The position numbers and the translations under genes are program-made. From the NCBI GenBank assembly GCA_003993805.1, contig RSEF01000004.1:72441109-72505108 (forward strand): 64,000 bases of DNA, read 5' to 3'. Positions within the stretch are counted from its first letter, which is position 1, and the number at the start of each line of letters is the position of its first letter. This document shows, in pieces, positions 12,421 through 23,154 of the stretch. The stretch is from Himantopus leucocephalus (Eukaryota; Chordata; Aves; Charadriiformes; Recurvirostridae). Below the pieces are notes generated by a model. That model saw only the letters and a list, made by a program, of their open reading frames with translations. It ran no database searches and was not told the origin of the DNA.

Positions 12421-13420
12421 NNNNNNNNNNNNNNNNNNNNNNNNNNNNNNNNNNNNNNNNNNNNNNNNNNNNNNNNNNNNNNNNNNNNNNNNNNNNNNNN
12501 NNNNNNNNNNNNNNNNNNNNNNNNNNNNNNNNNNNNNNNNNNNNNNNNNNNNNNNNNNNNNNNNNNNNNNNNNNNNNNNNNNNNNNNNNNNNNNNNNNNN
12601 NNNNNNNNNNNNNNNNNNNNNNNNNNNNNNNNNNNNNNNNNNNNNNNNNNNNNNNNNNNNNNNNNNNNNNNNNNNNNNNNNNNNNNNNNNNNNNNNNNNN
12701 NNNNNNNNNNNNNNNNNNNNNNNNNNNNNNNNNNNNNNNNNNNNNNNNNNNNNNNNNNNNNNNNNNNNNNNNNNNNNNNNNNNNNNNNNNNNNNNNNNNN
12801 NNNNNNNNNNNNNNNNNNNNNNNNNNNNNNNNNNNNNNNNNNNNNNNNNNNNNNNNNNNNNNNNNNNNNNNNNNNNNNNNNNNNNNNNNNNNNNNNNNNN
12901 NNNNNNNNNNNNNNNNNNNNNNNNNNNNNNNNNNNNNNNNNNNNNNNNNNNNNNNNNNNNNNNNNNNNNNNNNNNNNNNNNNNNNNNNNNNNNNNNNNNN
13001 NNNNNNNNNNNNNNNNNNNNNNNNNNNNNNNNNNNNNNNNNNNNNNNNNNNNNNNNNNNNNNNNNNNNNNNNNNNNNNNNNNNNNNNNNNNNNNNNNNNN
13101 NNNNNNNNNNNNNNNNNNNNNNNNNNNNNNNNNNNNNNNNNNNNNNNNNNNNNNNNNNNNNNNNNNNNNNNNNNNNNNNNNNNNNNNNNNNNNNNNNNNN
13201 NNNNNNNNNNNNNNNNNNNNNNNNNNNNNNNNNNNNNNNNNNNNNNNNNNNNNNNNNNNNNNNNNNNNNNNNNNNNNNNNNNNNNNNNNNNNNNNNNNNN
13301 NNNNNNNNNNNNNNNNNNNNNNNNNNNNNNNNNNNNNNNNNNNNNNNNNNNNNNNNNNNNNNNNNNNNNNNNNNNNNNNNNNNNNNNNNNNNNNNNNNNN
13401 NNNNNNNNNNNNNNNNNNNN
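12421..13420. other. Assembly gap of 1000 N
   Basis: Exactly 1000 N, so probably an estimated or placeholder length. The right edge lies inside the CR1 reverse transcriptase, so the gap probably contains the 3' part of that element. It may also hide the CORIN first exon. Open frames drawn through it are meaningless. Confidence 0.99.
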
Positions 13421-15400
13421 GACACTCCCACCCAGCTTGGTGTCATCTGCAAACTTACTGAGGTGCACTCGATCCCCTCATCCAGGTCGTTGATAAAGAT
13501 AGTAAACAGAACTGGCCCCAATACTGAGCCCACTTACGACTGGCTGCCACTTGGATTTAACTCTGTTCACCACCACTCTCTGGGCATGGCCATCCAGTCA
13601 GTTTTTTACCCAGTGAAGTGTATGCCCATCCAAACCATGAGCAGCGAGTTTCTCTAGGAGAATGCTGTGGCAAACGCTGTCAAAACACTGTTTACTAAAG
13701 TCTAGGTAGACAACATCCACAGCCTTTCCCTCATTTAATTAGCAGGTCACTTTGTCGCAGAAAGAGATCAGGTTTGTCAAGCAGGACCTGCCTTTCATAA
13801 ACCCATGCTGACTGTGCCTGATTGCCTGGTTGTCCTGTACGTGCTGTGTGATGACACTCAAGATTATCTGCTCCATAACCTTCCCCGGCACTGAGCTCAG
13901 ACTGACAGGCCTGTAGTTCCCTGGATCCTCCTTGTGGCCCTTCTTGTAGATGGACATCACATTTACTATCTTCCAATCCACTGGGACCTCCCCGATTAGC
14001 CAGGACTGCTGATAAATGATGGAAAGTGGCTGGGTGAGCACTTCTACCAGCTCCCTGAGTACCCTTGGGTGAATCCCATCCAGCCTCATAGACTTGTGTG
14101 CATCGAAGTCGTGTAGCAGCTTGCTAACCATTTCCCCTGGGGAGGCTGGGTACCCAGAGAACAACTGGTCTTGCTATTAAAGACTGAGGGAAAGAAGGCA
14201 TTAAGTACCTCAGCCTTTTCCTCATCTTTAGTCACTATGTTTCCCCCTGCGTCCAACAAAGGATGGTGATTCTCCTTAGTCCTCCTTTTGTTGTTAATGT
14301 ATTTGTAGAAACACTTTTTATTGTCTTTTACAGCAGTAGCCAGATTAAGTTCTAGTTGGGCTTTGGCCCTTCTTATTTTCTCCCTGCATAGCCTCACGCA
14401 ATCTTTGTAGTCTTCCTGAGTGGCCTGCCCCTTCTTCTATAGGCCTTAAACTTTCCTTTTCTTCCTGAGTTCCAGCCAGAGCTCTCAGTTTAGCTAGGCT
14501 GGTCTTTTTCCTTGCTGGCTCATCTTACAGCGCATGGGGATGGCCAGCTCCGGTGCCTTAAAGATTTCCTTCTTGAAGAATGTCCAGCCTTCCTGGACTC
14601 CTTTGCCCTTCAGGATGGCCTGCCAAAGGACTCTGTCAATGAGTCTCCTAAACAGGTCAAAGTCCGCTCTCTGGAAGTCCAAGGTGACCGTTCTACTAAC
14701 CCCTCTCCTTACTTCTCCAAGAATTGAAAATTCAATCATTTCATGATCACTATGCCCAAGGCAGCCTCCAATTGTCACATCACCCACAAGTCCTTCTCTG
14801 CAAACAACAGGTCTAGCAAGGCACCTTCCCTAGTTGGCTTGCTCACTAGTTGTGTCACGAAGTTATCTTCCACACACTCCAAGAACCTCCTAGACTATTT
14901 CCTCTCTGCTGAATTGTATTTCCAGCAGACGTCTGGTAAGTTGAAGTACTCCACAAGAACAAGTGGTAGTGATTGTGAGACTTCTTCCGGCTGCTTATAG
15001 AATATTTCATCTGCCTCTTAATCCTGGTTGGGCGGTCTATAACAGACTTCAACCATGATATCTGCCTTGTTGGCCTTTCCCCTGATTCTTACCCATAAAC
15101 ACTCGGCCCTATTGTCACCATCATTGAGTTCAAGACAATCAAAAGTCATACAGGGCCACTCAGCTGCCTCTCCTTCCTGGCCTATCCCTTCTGAAGAGTT
15201 TATAGACACCCAATGCAACATTCCAGTTATGTGTATCGTCCCACCTTATTTCTGTGATGGCAACTATGTCATAGTTTACCTGCTGCACAATGGCTTCCAG
15301 CTCCTCCTGTTTATTGCCCATGTGGCGTGCGTTGGTGCAGATGCACTTATTTTGGGCTATTGATCCCGTCACCTTTTTGGGCGGAGAAGCCCTAGTTCCT
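13421..15400 (-). pseudogene. CR1 ORF2 remnant: endonuclease and reverse transcriptase
   Basis: Endonuclease pieces include DIVAITEIRWDD near the N-terminus (about 15.2 kb), the VCYRPPNQD block (about 15.02 kb) and GHSDHEMIEFSI, the SDH motif of APE-type endonucleases (about 14.75 kb). Reverse transcriptase pieces include LDGIHPRVLREL, VPVDWKIVNVMSIYKKG, GNYRPVSLSS and QHGFMKGRSCLTNL (13.75-14.1 kb), then GSVLGPVLFTIFINDLDEG and, in another frame, the catalytic FADDTKLGG close to the gap edge at 13421. A frame change between LDEGIECT and the FADD motif, plus several earlier ones, disables the protein. The C-terminal third is missing in the gap. Confidence 0.92.
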
Positions 15401-15599
15401 ACCTGAACATTCCTAGGCACTTCCATGATTTCTAGCCCATCAATATCCCTTGTGGCTTTGCTATCACATGGCACTCCGTCCCCTACCTCCGCTGGGATGG
15501 CAGACCGAAGGACCTTGCTAGCACTCTGTCCCACAAACACTGATGTGACGCCCCCAGGCTTGTCTCTAGCAAGCCTGGTTTTATCCCTTTCCCCCTTCA

Positions 15600-16100
15600 A
15601 ATCTAGTTTAAAGCCCTTTCGATGAGCCCTGCTAATCGTGTGCAAAGATCCTTTTCCCACTTTGAGACAGGCATACCCTGTCAGTCACCTGCAGACCTGG
15701 TGTCGTATAAACTGACCCATCATCAAAAAACCTGAAGTCCTGCTGGTGACACGAAGCTTGGAGCCAGGTATTAATCTGTTGGGTCCTCCTGTTTCTTCCC
15801 TCGTCATTCCCTGCAACTGGAAGGACCAAGAACACCACTACTTGTGCTTCTGATCACTTAACCAGTTGTCCCAAGGCTCTGAAGTCTCTCTTGATTGCCC
15901 TTGGACTTCTTGTTGCAGCGTCATCGCTCCCTACCTGAAAAATCAAAAATGGATGGTAAAATGTGGGCCATACCAGGGGAGGAAGCTTTCTTTTCACGTC
16001 TTTAACCTGGGCCTCGGGGAGGCAGCAGAGGTTACCAGTCAGTCTGGTAACCTTTTCTTCACAGAAGGGTACTTACAGCAGAGCCAGCCAAAGGGATAAC
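15600..16100 (-). pseudogene. CR1 ORF1 remnant with esterase-like domain
   Basis: The minus strand at 15632-15838 reads VLPVAGNDEGRNRRTQQINT, then FFDDGSVYTTPGLQVTD and LSQSGKRIFA. This is the C-terminal SGNH-hydrolase-like (esterase) part of CR1 ORF1. Upstream pieces in other frames (about 15.85-16.05 kb) read like the preceding ORF1 segment. The frame breaks just after KRIFA, so ORF1 and the following ORF2 leader are no longer in their original arrangement. Confidence 0.8.
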
Positions 16101-17165
16101 CCACAGAGACTGGCATTTACAAGACTAATAATATATACGTTGTACACCTGAGTCTCTCGAGGTTCTTTGGGGAGAGGCTGTCATGGTATTGGAGTCATTT
16201 ATGCTTGTGTCCTGTCACGACCAACTTCAATGTGATTGATCTTCCTGACAAAAAGGATAAACTATTAGTCATCCTTTGGGAAGACATTGTTTGGAATTAA
16301 TAGTTGTATTATCCAATTTCACTTTATCATAGGGAAAATTGTAATTATTTTTAGTCAAGTTTGAAGAAAGATATATTAACTTCATAACAGTTTCAATCTT
16401 GCTATTAAATATTCATTTGGAATTTTGTTTTTATTCCTGAACAGTATGACATTTTTCCAGTATGCGATCGTAGTCTTAATGGAGTTATGTTTAAAAATAT
16501 ATGTTAAATACAAATTTAGGCTTTTGCAAAGGTTTGAATTTTTGTAATTTGTGCAGCTCAATTGAATTCAGAAAATAATTTTTCTCTGTTCCTCTACATT
16601 TCATTTATAGAACAGAAAGTATTAGTTGCAAACTCTACAGAATACTGTGATAGGTTATAATTTTGTAAGGTGCTTAAAAAATGAGATAGCATTACTGTGC
16701 ATAATAAGTGGAACGGTCCTTATCACTTCTGTTGTCACTTAAAACAGATTATAATAGTTGCTTGATTCCTTAATAAAAGAACATGAAGCTCCTGAATAAT
16801 TAGTAATGTATTATTTTTAATTATAAAAGAAGCTGTATTTAGCCTTATTGCTTAAATTTATTATGTATTTTACATTTTTTCAAATGAAATGTCTATCCAA
16901 CTTCTAGTTCATCAGAAATGTTTAGAAATTTCAATGAAGCTGTAAGTCTGTGGATGTTGGGTGAACTAAACTACGTATATAGATTACACTAGGCTGTCCA
17001 CCAAAAAGAAAGTTTACATACAGCTTTTCATTAAGAATCTAAAAGCCATTTATAGCATATATTTAAATCATACAGCTGTTCTGTGTAATGGGGAGGACTG
17101 CTGTTGAAAACATAGGTGTTACTGATTAACACCAGAATGATAAAATTGTGCTCTTTTTTTTTCAG
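16101..17165. other. Sequence between the CR1 element and CORIN exon 2
   Basis: Very AT-rich sequence ending in a T-rich tract and the CAG acceptor of CORIN exon 2. It is either 5' flank or, more likely, the end of CORIN intron 1. No exon, promoter motif or repeat was recognised. Confidence 0.5.
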
Positions 17166-17310
17166 GTCTTAGGAACAGATGAGGATAATATGGGGGATGG
17201 TTGTTCTCAGAAACTGGCTTCTGCCAAGTTCCTTCGACTTTTGCTCCTAATACTGATTCCGTGCATCTGTGCCCTTATCCTTTTGTTGGTGATCCTGCTT
17301 ACCTTTGTAG
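17166..17310 (+). CDS. CORIN: CORIN exon encoding the end of the cytoplasmic tail and the signal-anchor helix
   Basis: Encodes 48 residues plus one base. The part VLGTDEDNMGDGCSQKLASA is the end of the cytoplasmic tail, followed by KFLR and a hydrophobic membrane helix (about residues 25-48, with IPCICALILLLVILL). This is the type II signal anchor of corin, the membrane serine protease that cleaves pro-atrial natriuretic peptide and so lowers blood pressure and salt load. The match to mammalian corin is close throughout (GCSQKLA, LIPCICAL, LLLVILL). The acceptor is a T-rich tract ending CAG at 17165; the donor is GTGAGT at 17311. It leaves phase 1. An ATG at codon 9 could be an internal start giving a very short tail, but upstream coding sequence is expected from an exon 1 that I could not find. 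Confidence 0.95.
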
Positions 17311-19650
17311 GTGAGTGCTAATGGAGTAAATTGACACATTTTTAATTCAGGAGACTAAAACTGATACTGCATTCTCAAGTGCTAATGTAATTATGGACAT
17401 TAAAGATAAATCCTAGCACATCTACCTAACAAACTAATCTACCTTGTGACTTAATAATGTTCGTTGCAGTGAAATAAATATGCTATTTAGATTTATATGT
17501 TTAAAATGTATTTAAGGTACCGAAGAGGAAACCGTTTCTGAATTTCTCAAAGGAGATTTTTGAGGAGCACACTACCTTGAGCACGTAGTATGTAGATGGT
17601 TTTCAGCAGTCATTTTACAAGTACAAAAATATATTTATGTTAGAACTTTAGGTCACTGTCACTGGAATGGAATATTTATCACTTTATGTCACAAATTGAT
17701 GTGCAAATCTGATTTTTACTTTCAGGTGAAAGTTAATTTATAAATAGCCATAAATTTTCTGAGCAGCCTACAAAACATTAGTGTTTAACTAAGGAAAAAT
17801 ATGTTCATTTCTTCTAAATATGAAATATGTATTAGCGCAGAACCCCAAGTACGTTTTGCTGAAACTTGTTCCAGGTATATTAGATTTCATAATGGCTTAG
17901 TCTGTTAACTAACTCTCTGTCTGTTACAGAATTAAAAGGTAGTAATTTATTACAAAAAAAAATTTAAAAAGCCTTCCCTTTGTTACCTTTAGAGAAGCTG
18001 ACATATCTTATCATTAAATTGCTTCAAGTACAACATGAGAAAGACAGTAATGCTAGGTTAAAGCATTACATTTTCAGGAAAAGAAAAGTTAAAAAAATAA
18101 TCTGTTCTACTTTCAGTGCTGAGACTTTCTCAGAATTTTAGTTCTCTCCTTTTGCTAATGAGAATATTTTTTTGTTGAGCTTCCTTAAGTAATTCAGAAG
18201 CACATCTGTAAAAAGTGGGGTAATGTGTGAGGTGTATAGATATGAATCTATTTTCCTACTTTAAACCACTGATTTCAGTACACATCATACAATCAAACAG
18301 CAAGCACAGGAAGAAACTAAACACATCTCAATAGCACCTTCAGCACTGTCAAAATCAAGACAACTAAAATCTGTTTTCTCAATTCAGTCTGTAAAGGATT
18401 TGCAACAAGATGTTGTAGGCCTGTTCTTTTCATTTAGCTTAAATTAGGGAAGTAAAAAAACCAAAAGCTAGTGAATGTTAAGATTGACAAGTAAGTCTTG
18501 GGATGTATCTTTAAACTAAGAACAATGAGAAGTGGATTAAGATCAAGTAAGTCTGGCAATTAGGAAATATGATGCCATTCAATTTACTTTCCTTATGTTT
18601 AGCATTCCATTTGTATCCTTCATATCCTCTGCCCTAGATTTTTGTTTTTTGGTGAGAAAGCAGATAAAAAAGCAGGTGTATTTACGTCAGCTCTACTCAA
18701 TCTCCTCCTCTGAGGCATGTATCGAAATAACACTTATTAAAATGTATGAAATCCTCTGGGGAAATGGGACCTGTTCTGATCCAGCTTACGTAGCAAATAT
18801 CAGGACTATCTCCTCTTAAGTCAATGTAATTACTGTAGGGTGAAGAATAAGGCTTGGTGTTATTACCCAAGTCTAAAACTGGCAAAGCTCCCTTCAGCAT
18901 CTTTTGAATTAGCATGATTATAATTTAGTATTCTTCTCTCTCAGTTAGCAGCTTTCATTTTATGTGCATTGATAGCCTAGAAACAAATACATCTGATTAC
19001 TGGAATTGAATGAACAAATTCTGTGAGCATCTTTAAAGTGTGCATAATATAATATAGTCTGTTCTATTTATTGAGAATACACTGTATCCAGAATAGTAGC
19101 TCATGTTCATTTCAGATTAATAATGATGGAATTCTGTTACAGTCTAATATTGGTATGATGACTTACAATGTAAGAAATGAGTTGACAGTCCTGACTGGCT
19201 AACAGAAATTATTCCATATATAGGAAATTCTGTTCTCATTTTTTCAAGAAATGGAGGAGTTAAATTCTGTGGTTGTCATTTTAATATCTTTCACTGGTGC
19301 TTAAAACATAAATATTGAGCTCCAGTATATCATTTAGAACCTTATGAACTTTTTTTATTTGACTTTGGTAATGAACTCATCAGAAAATTAGGCCTTTTAT
19401 ATTTTGCAAAAAAAAAAATAATTGTTTCCTGTGGTAAATTTGTAGGTAATTACTCTTTTCCTTCTGTAACATTTTTTAATTAAATGAGGCATATACACAT
19501 GAAGAGGTGTACGTGCACCTTAGAACTTTCCAATTCACTTTCCTTACATCTGTTTTGTTGCCTGCACATCTTTGCAAGCTCTGACGTTGAAGAAACTGAA
19601 AAGTTGGTATGGGTGGAAGGAGACAGGTAGAGCAGTACAGTTAATAACTT

Positions 19651-19966
19651 AGAATGATAGAATGGTTTAGGTTGGAGGGGACCTTAAATATCATCTAATT
19701 CCAACCTCCCCGCCCTGGGCAGGGACACTTCCACTAGACCAGGTTGCTCAAAGCCCCATCCAACTTGGCCTTAAACACCTCCAGGGATGGGGCCTCCACA
19801 ACTTCCCTGGTCAACTTATTCCAGTGCCTCACCACCCTCAGAGTGAAAAATTTCTTCCTAATATCTATTCTAAATCTCCCCTCTTCCAGTTTGGAGCCAT
19901 TCCCCCTCGTCCTATATACTACATGCCCTTGTAAAAAGTCCCTCTCCAGCTTTCTTGTAGGTGCCG
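19651..19966 (-). mobile_element. CR1 3'-end fragment, minus strand
   Basis: The + strand begins AGAATGATAGAATGG, the reverse complement of the CR1 terminal octamer repeats, followed by the typical CR1 3' block (GGTTGGAGGGGACCTT, CCAGGTTGCTCAAAGCCCC, CCAGGGATGGGGC, CTGGTCAACTTATTCCAGTG, AATTTCTTCCTAATATCTA). About 315 bp of a 5'-truncated copy, fairly well preserved. Confidence 0.95.
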
Positions 19967-22900
19967 TTGTATTGTAGTAATAGAAAATATCCTACTTCAG
20001 GTGTGTCATGGGTGCCTGTTTTCAGAATATTTCATTAATCAACCTTTCAAAAATGATTTACCATCAAAGTATTCAAGATGCAAAACCCTTGAAAAAGTTA
20101 TTTTGTTAGAACTGTGTACAAAGAAAGGACAAAGCAAATTATCAGTAGAGATACACATTATTTTGACTAAAGATGTTTTTTTATGGTCCATAGAAGAAAA
20201 TATCAAGCTGAATTGTTTAGCTTTGACTTCTCTTAAGTACTTACACCCTGGCTCTGCATACTCTTATGTCTCTCACCAGGGGTATAGCATGCTTGTCAGC
20301 CTGTAGAAGAAAACTTTGTAATGAATGAATGTTGTTTCACTCATGGAAGTAGAGGCAGCACCAGTTGCTATGAAGGAAGTCTAGCCTTTAGACTGTGACT
20401 GTAATAATTTGTTGATTGCCTGTGTTACATCTGAGGACAGGAGGTGCTTGCTTTGGACTGTTGAAGACCTAACATGCAAGACCTTGACCATGAAGACCTA
20501 ACTCAGCAATATAAATTTGAAGGGGCGAGAAAAGGCTAGATTATACATGACAAAAATTAATGATATCTTACAGTTTCATCTGACCCCTATAGACGTCCAA
20601 AGCCTTCTAATAAGACTGGTCCATAATATTCTTCTGGGGATTATAGTTGGTGTGGTATAGTAAATTTCATTACTTTCCGAAAAAACAAACAATAACTGAA
20701 TCCACGGTTTGAATAGCTAAATCTTTCTTTAAAAAGAACAGATGTAAGATCACCTTCAACTTTTGTTGGAATCTGTAGTTTGTGTACCATTTTGCTTACA
20801 CTGAAAAAAAAAATCCTTAAGTAATGAATAGTATGCAAACATTACAAAGGTGAAAATTAGCACGTTTGTAAGAACAAAAAACCTCTGGTGTTTTCATTTT
20901 TCTCCTTGAAGAGAGAAAATGTTCTAAACCACTTGAAGCATTGTTTTTAAAAAGTCATTCATGGCTGGTGATCATTATACCTAATTAATTTTTTTTTTTA
21001 TTGTACCATAATTGCTTGCCATTGCATTTATTTATGTGGGAAAACAAAATGCCTTATACTCACAGTTCCATAAAGGAAAATCAATTATATTCATTTTGTA
21101 GTGAGAAATGCATTCCATAGTGGATGTCCCATTCCTTCACACCAGTATCCTCAGCTCATACTTACGTGGTCTTCTACCACCTCCTGTTAACAGCCATCCA
21201 CAACTAATGCTTTGTCTATTATTTTCTGTAGAATTCAGAAGAAGTTTTGTGACACATATAAAGAATAGTTTCATGTATGTCAGACTTTTACAGTACAGAT
21301 GTAATTTTTGGGCATGTGATCACACTCCAGGACCACATCCAATAAGCCAGCCATGCTGCAAGCAGCATACCCTCTTATCTGTGCACAATATTAGGCATTC
21401 ATGCATTTTGCAAAATATTTTAAAAATCTTTTATTTCATCAGCACTGGTGGGAATGAGGATTAGAATTAAAGTCTCTTAAGATGCACCATTGACTATGGA
21501 TATGCAAATAATTGAGGTTTTGGTTCTCTCAGCGTCCTTCCATTATCAGCATGCAGTGTTTTATATTTTGGCTCTGACATGTATTTTGAGATTAATTGTG
21601 GTTCTCAGTGAGAATTATTATAAGCGTTATGTGTGATGGGTTGTTTTTAGCATTTTCATCCTCCTCTCCTTAAAAACAAAGCTCACTCTAATAGCTGCAT
21701 TTTTATTACCCTTGTATAAGTATGAACCAGGCTGGGCAGTTCTCAAATAATTCTGTTGCTTGGGAAACCTGTAGCAAGATTCTGTCCCCCTGAGAGATGC
21801 TGTCAATGTTCTTGAGTGTTGCTGGTTGAACAATGATCATTACTATTATATTACCTGTGAGACCTGTATTCTCTTTGGCCTGTCCCTTCTGAGAACACAG
21901 AAGCAGCTGTCATGTTCACAGAATAAACATCAGGAAAAGTACATTATAGGAAAAAGGCTATGCTTAGCTTTGTGGCTGTTGGATCCTCCACATTCATAAG
22001 GTAACATGCATATGTCAAGACTCCTGTATCAATTTGGGAACCCAACTGTATTAGCCCATAAGGAACTTTTTGACACACAGAGGAAATTAAAGTTGCAGGG
22101 AGATATAGTCTAGAGTAAAAGGATTTTGATCCCTGCATCATTTGGAAATGCTGGTAGTTCTCCAAGTGATGTTGAGCCTCAAGGCATATGACACATCCTC
22201 AAAATCTAAAGTGACTAGCAGCATGAAGACCCAAAAGTTATAATTATGAAAGCACCATGAAATATAAACTATTATGTTGTCAATCAATGGCAATATTTGC
22301 TCTAAGACAGGTGTCTAAATTTAGGAGTTTGACACTCACATATAAATCAATCATTTGGCCCTGGGATATTTTCTGAGGAAAGATGGTAATCACCAGCTAA
22401 ATGATCTGCCAGTTCTTTAATTTGATCTTGCCAACACAGCTATATTATGGGGAACGTCCAAAGGAGTGTATCCCAGAGCAGCCTGTATTTCATCCATCTG
22501 TAAGAACTAATTTAGTCTAGCAAGCCTTCTTTACTGATACACCTGGAACGTTGGTAAAAAAAAGGTGCTGTGAATACAGCTCCAGGTCAAGAACGTCTGC
22601 TGTGAGACATCACTGAGGTCAGTGGGGAATTGGTCTTGTGATCTAGAGAATAATAATGAAAGTCTGGCAGTCCACCCAGCACAGATGGTCAGAAGGTCAC
22701 AGTGAAGAAAGCATGGATTCTGGTGTGGCATAATTGATTCCCAAGGAGCCCATGGAGCTTTATTCATTAGCCAGTGCTAAGTGAGTATTTAACACAGGCA
22801 CAGAGTTCAGGATTGGTTTCTGAATTGCAATAGAGCCATTACGTGTATGTTACATTTAATTTCTTAGGTTAAGAAAAGCTTTATAAATAAAAATTTCTTG

Positions 22901-23112
22901 TTACATGACACAACTTGCTCAAGAGACAGGAAAAAAGAAAGATAAGATTTTTTTTATTAGACCACAGTGTTATGACTGTAACTGGGAACTTTCAGGCAAC
23001 AACAGCTGTTAATATGAAAGGTAGCTACTGTCTTCCCCTCCATCCCTTTAGTATGATCCTGATATTTTTGCTGAGACTTTGTTTCCTGAAATCCAGAAGT
23101 TGATGAAAGGGA

Positions 23113-23154
23113 AAATCTCTCCTTTCTGCACAGAAATCTCTCCTTTCTCCACAG
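23113..23154. repeat. 21-bp unit repeated twice
   Basis: Two copies of AAATCTCTCCTTTCTGCACAG in direct tandem, the second with C for G at base 17. Each copy ends in a pyrimidine tract plus CAG, so each looks like a splice acceptor, but no coding frame follows that I can support. Confidence 0.85.

Larger units (their letters stand above)
13421..16100 (-). mobile_element. CR1 LINE retrotransposon, degraded, minus strand
   Basis: A long CR1-family non-LTR retrotransposon reading right to left. From its 5' side (right) it shows ORF1 with the esterase-like tail, the ORF2 endonuclease, then reverse transcriptase running into the gap on the left. Frames are broken by many small insertions, deletions and stops, so it cannot be active. 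The 5' edge is not sharp: similarity fades between about 16.1 and 16.2 kb, as expected for 5'-truncated CR1. It sits between NFXL1 and CORIN, opposite to both. The + strand frames in this interval are shadows of it. Confidence 0.93.

Noticed and set aside
12385..13533. Open frames of 350-382 codons on both strands
   Set aside because: They run through 1000 N. Only the right end (LGPVLFTIFINDLDEG) is real coding resemblance, and it belongs to CR1 reverse transcriptase.
14494..15660. Several + strand frames of 60-100 codons
   Set aside because: They are antisense shadows of the CR1 ORF2 remnant.
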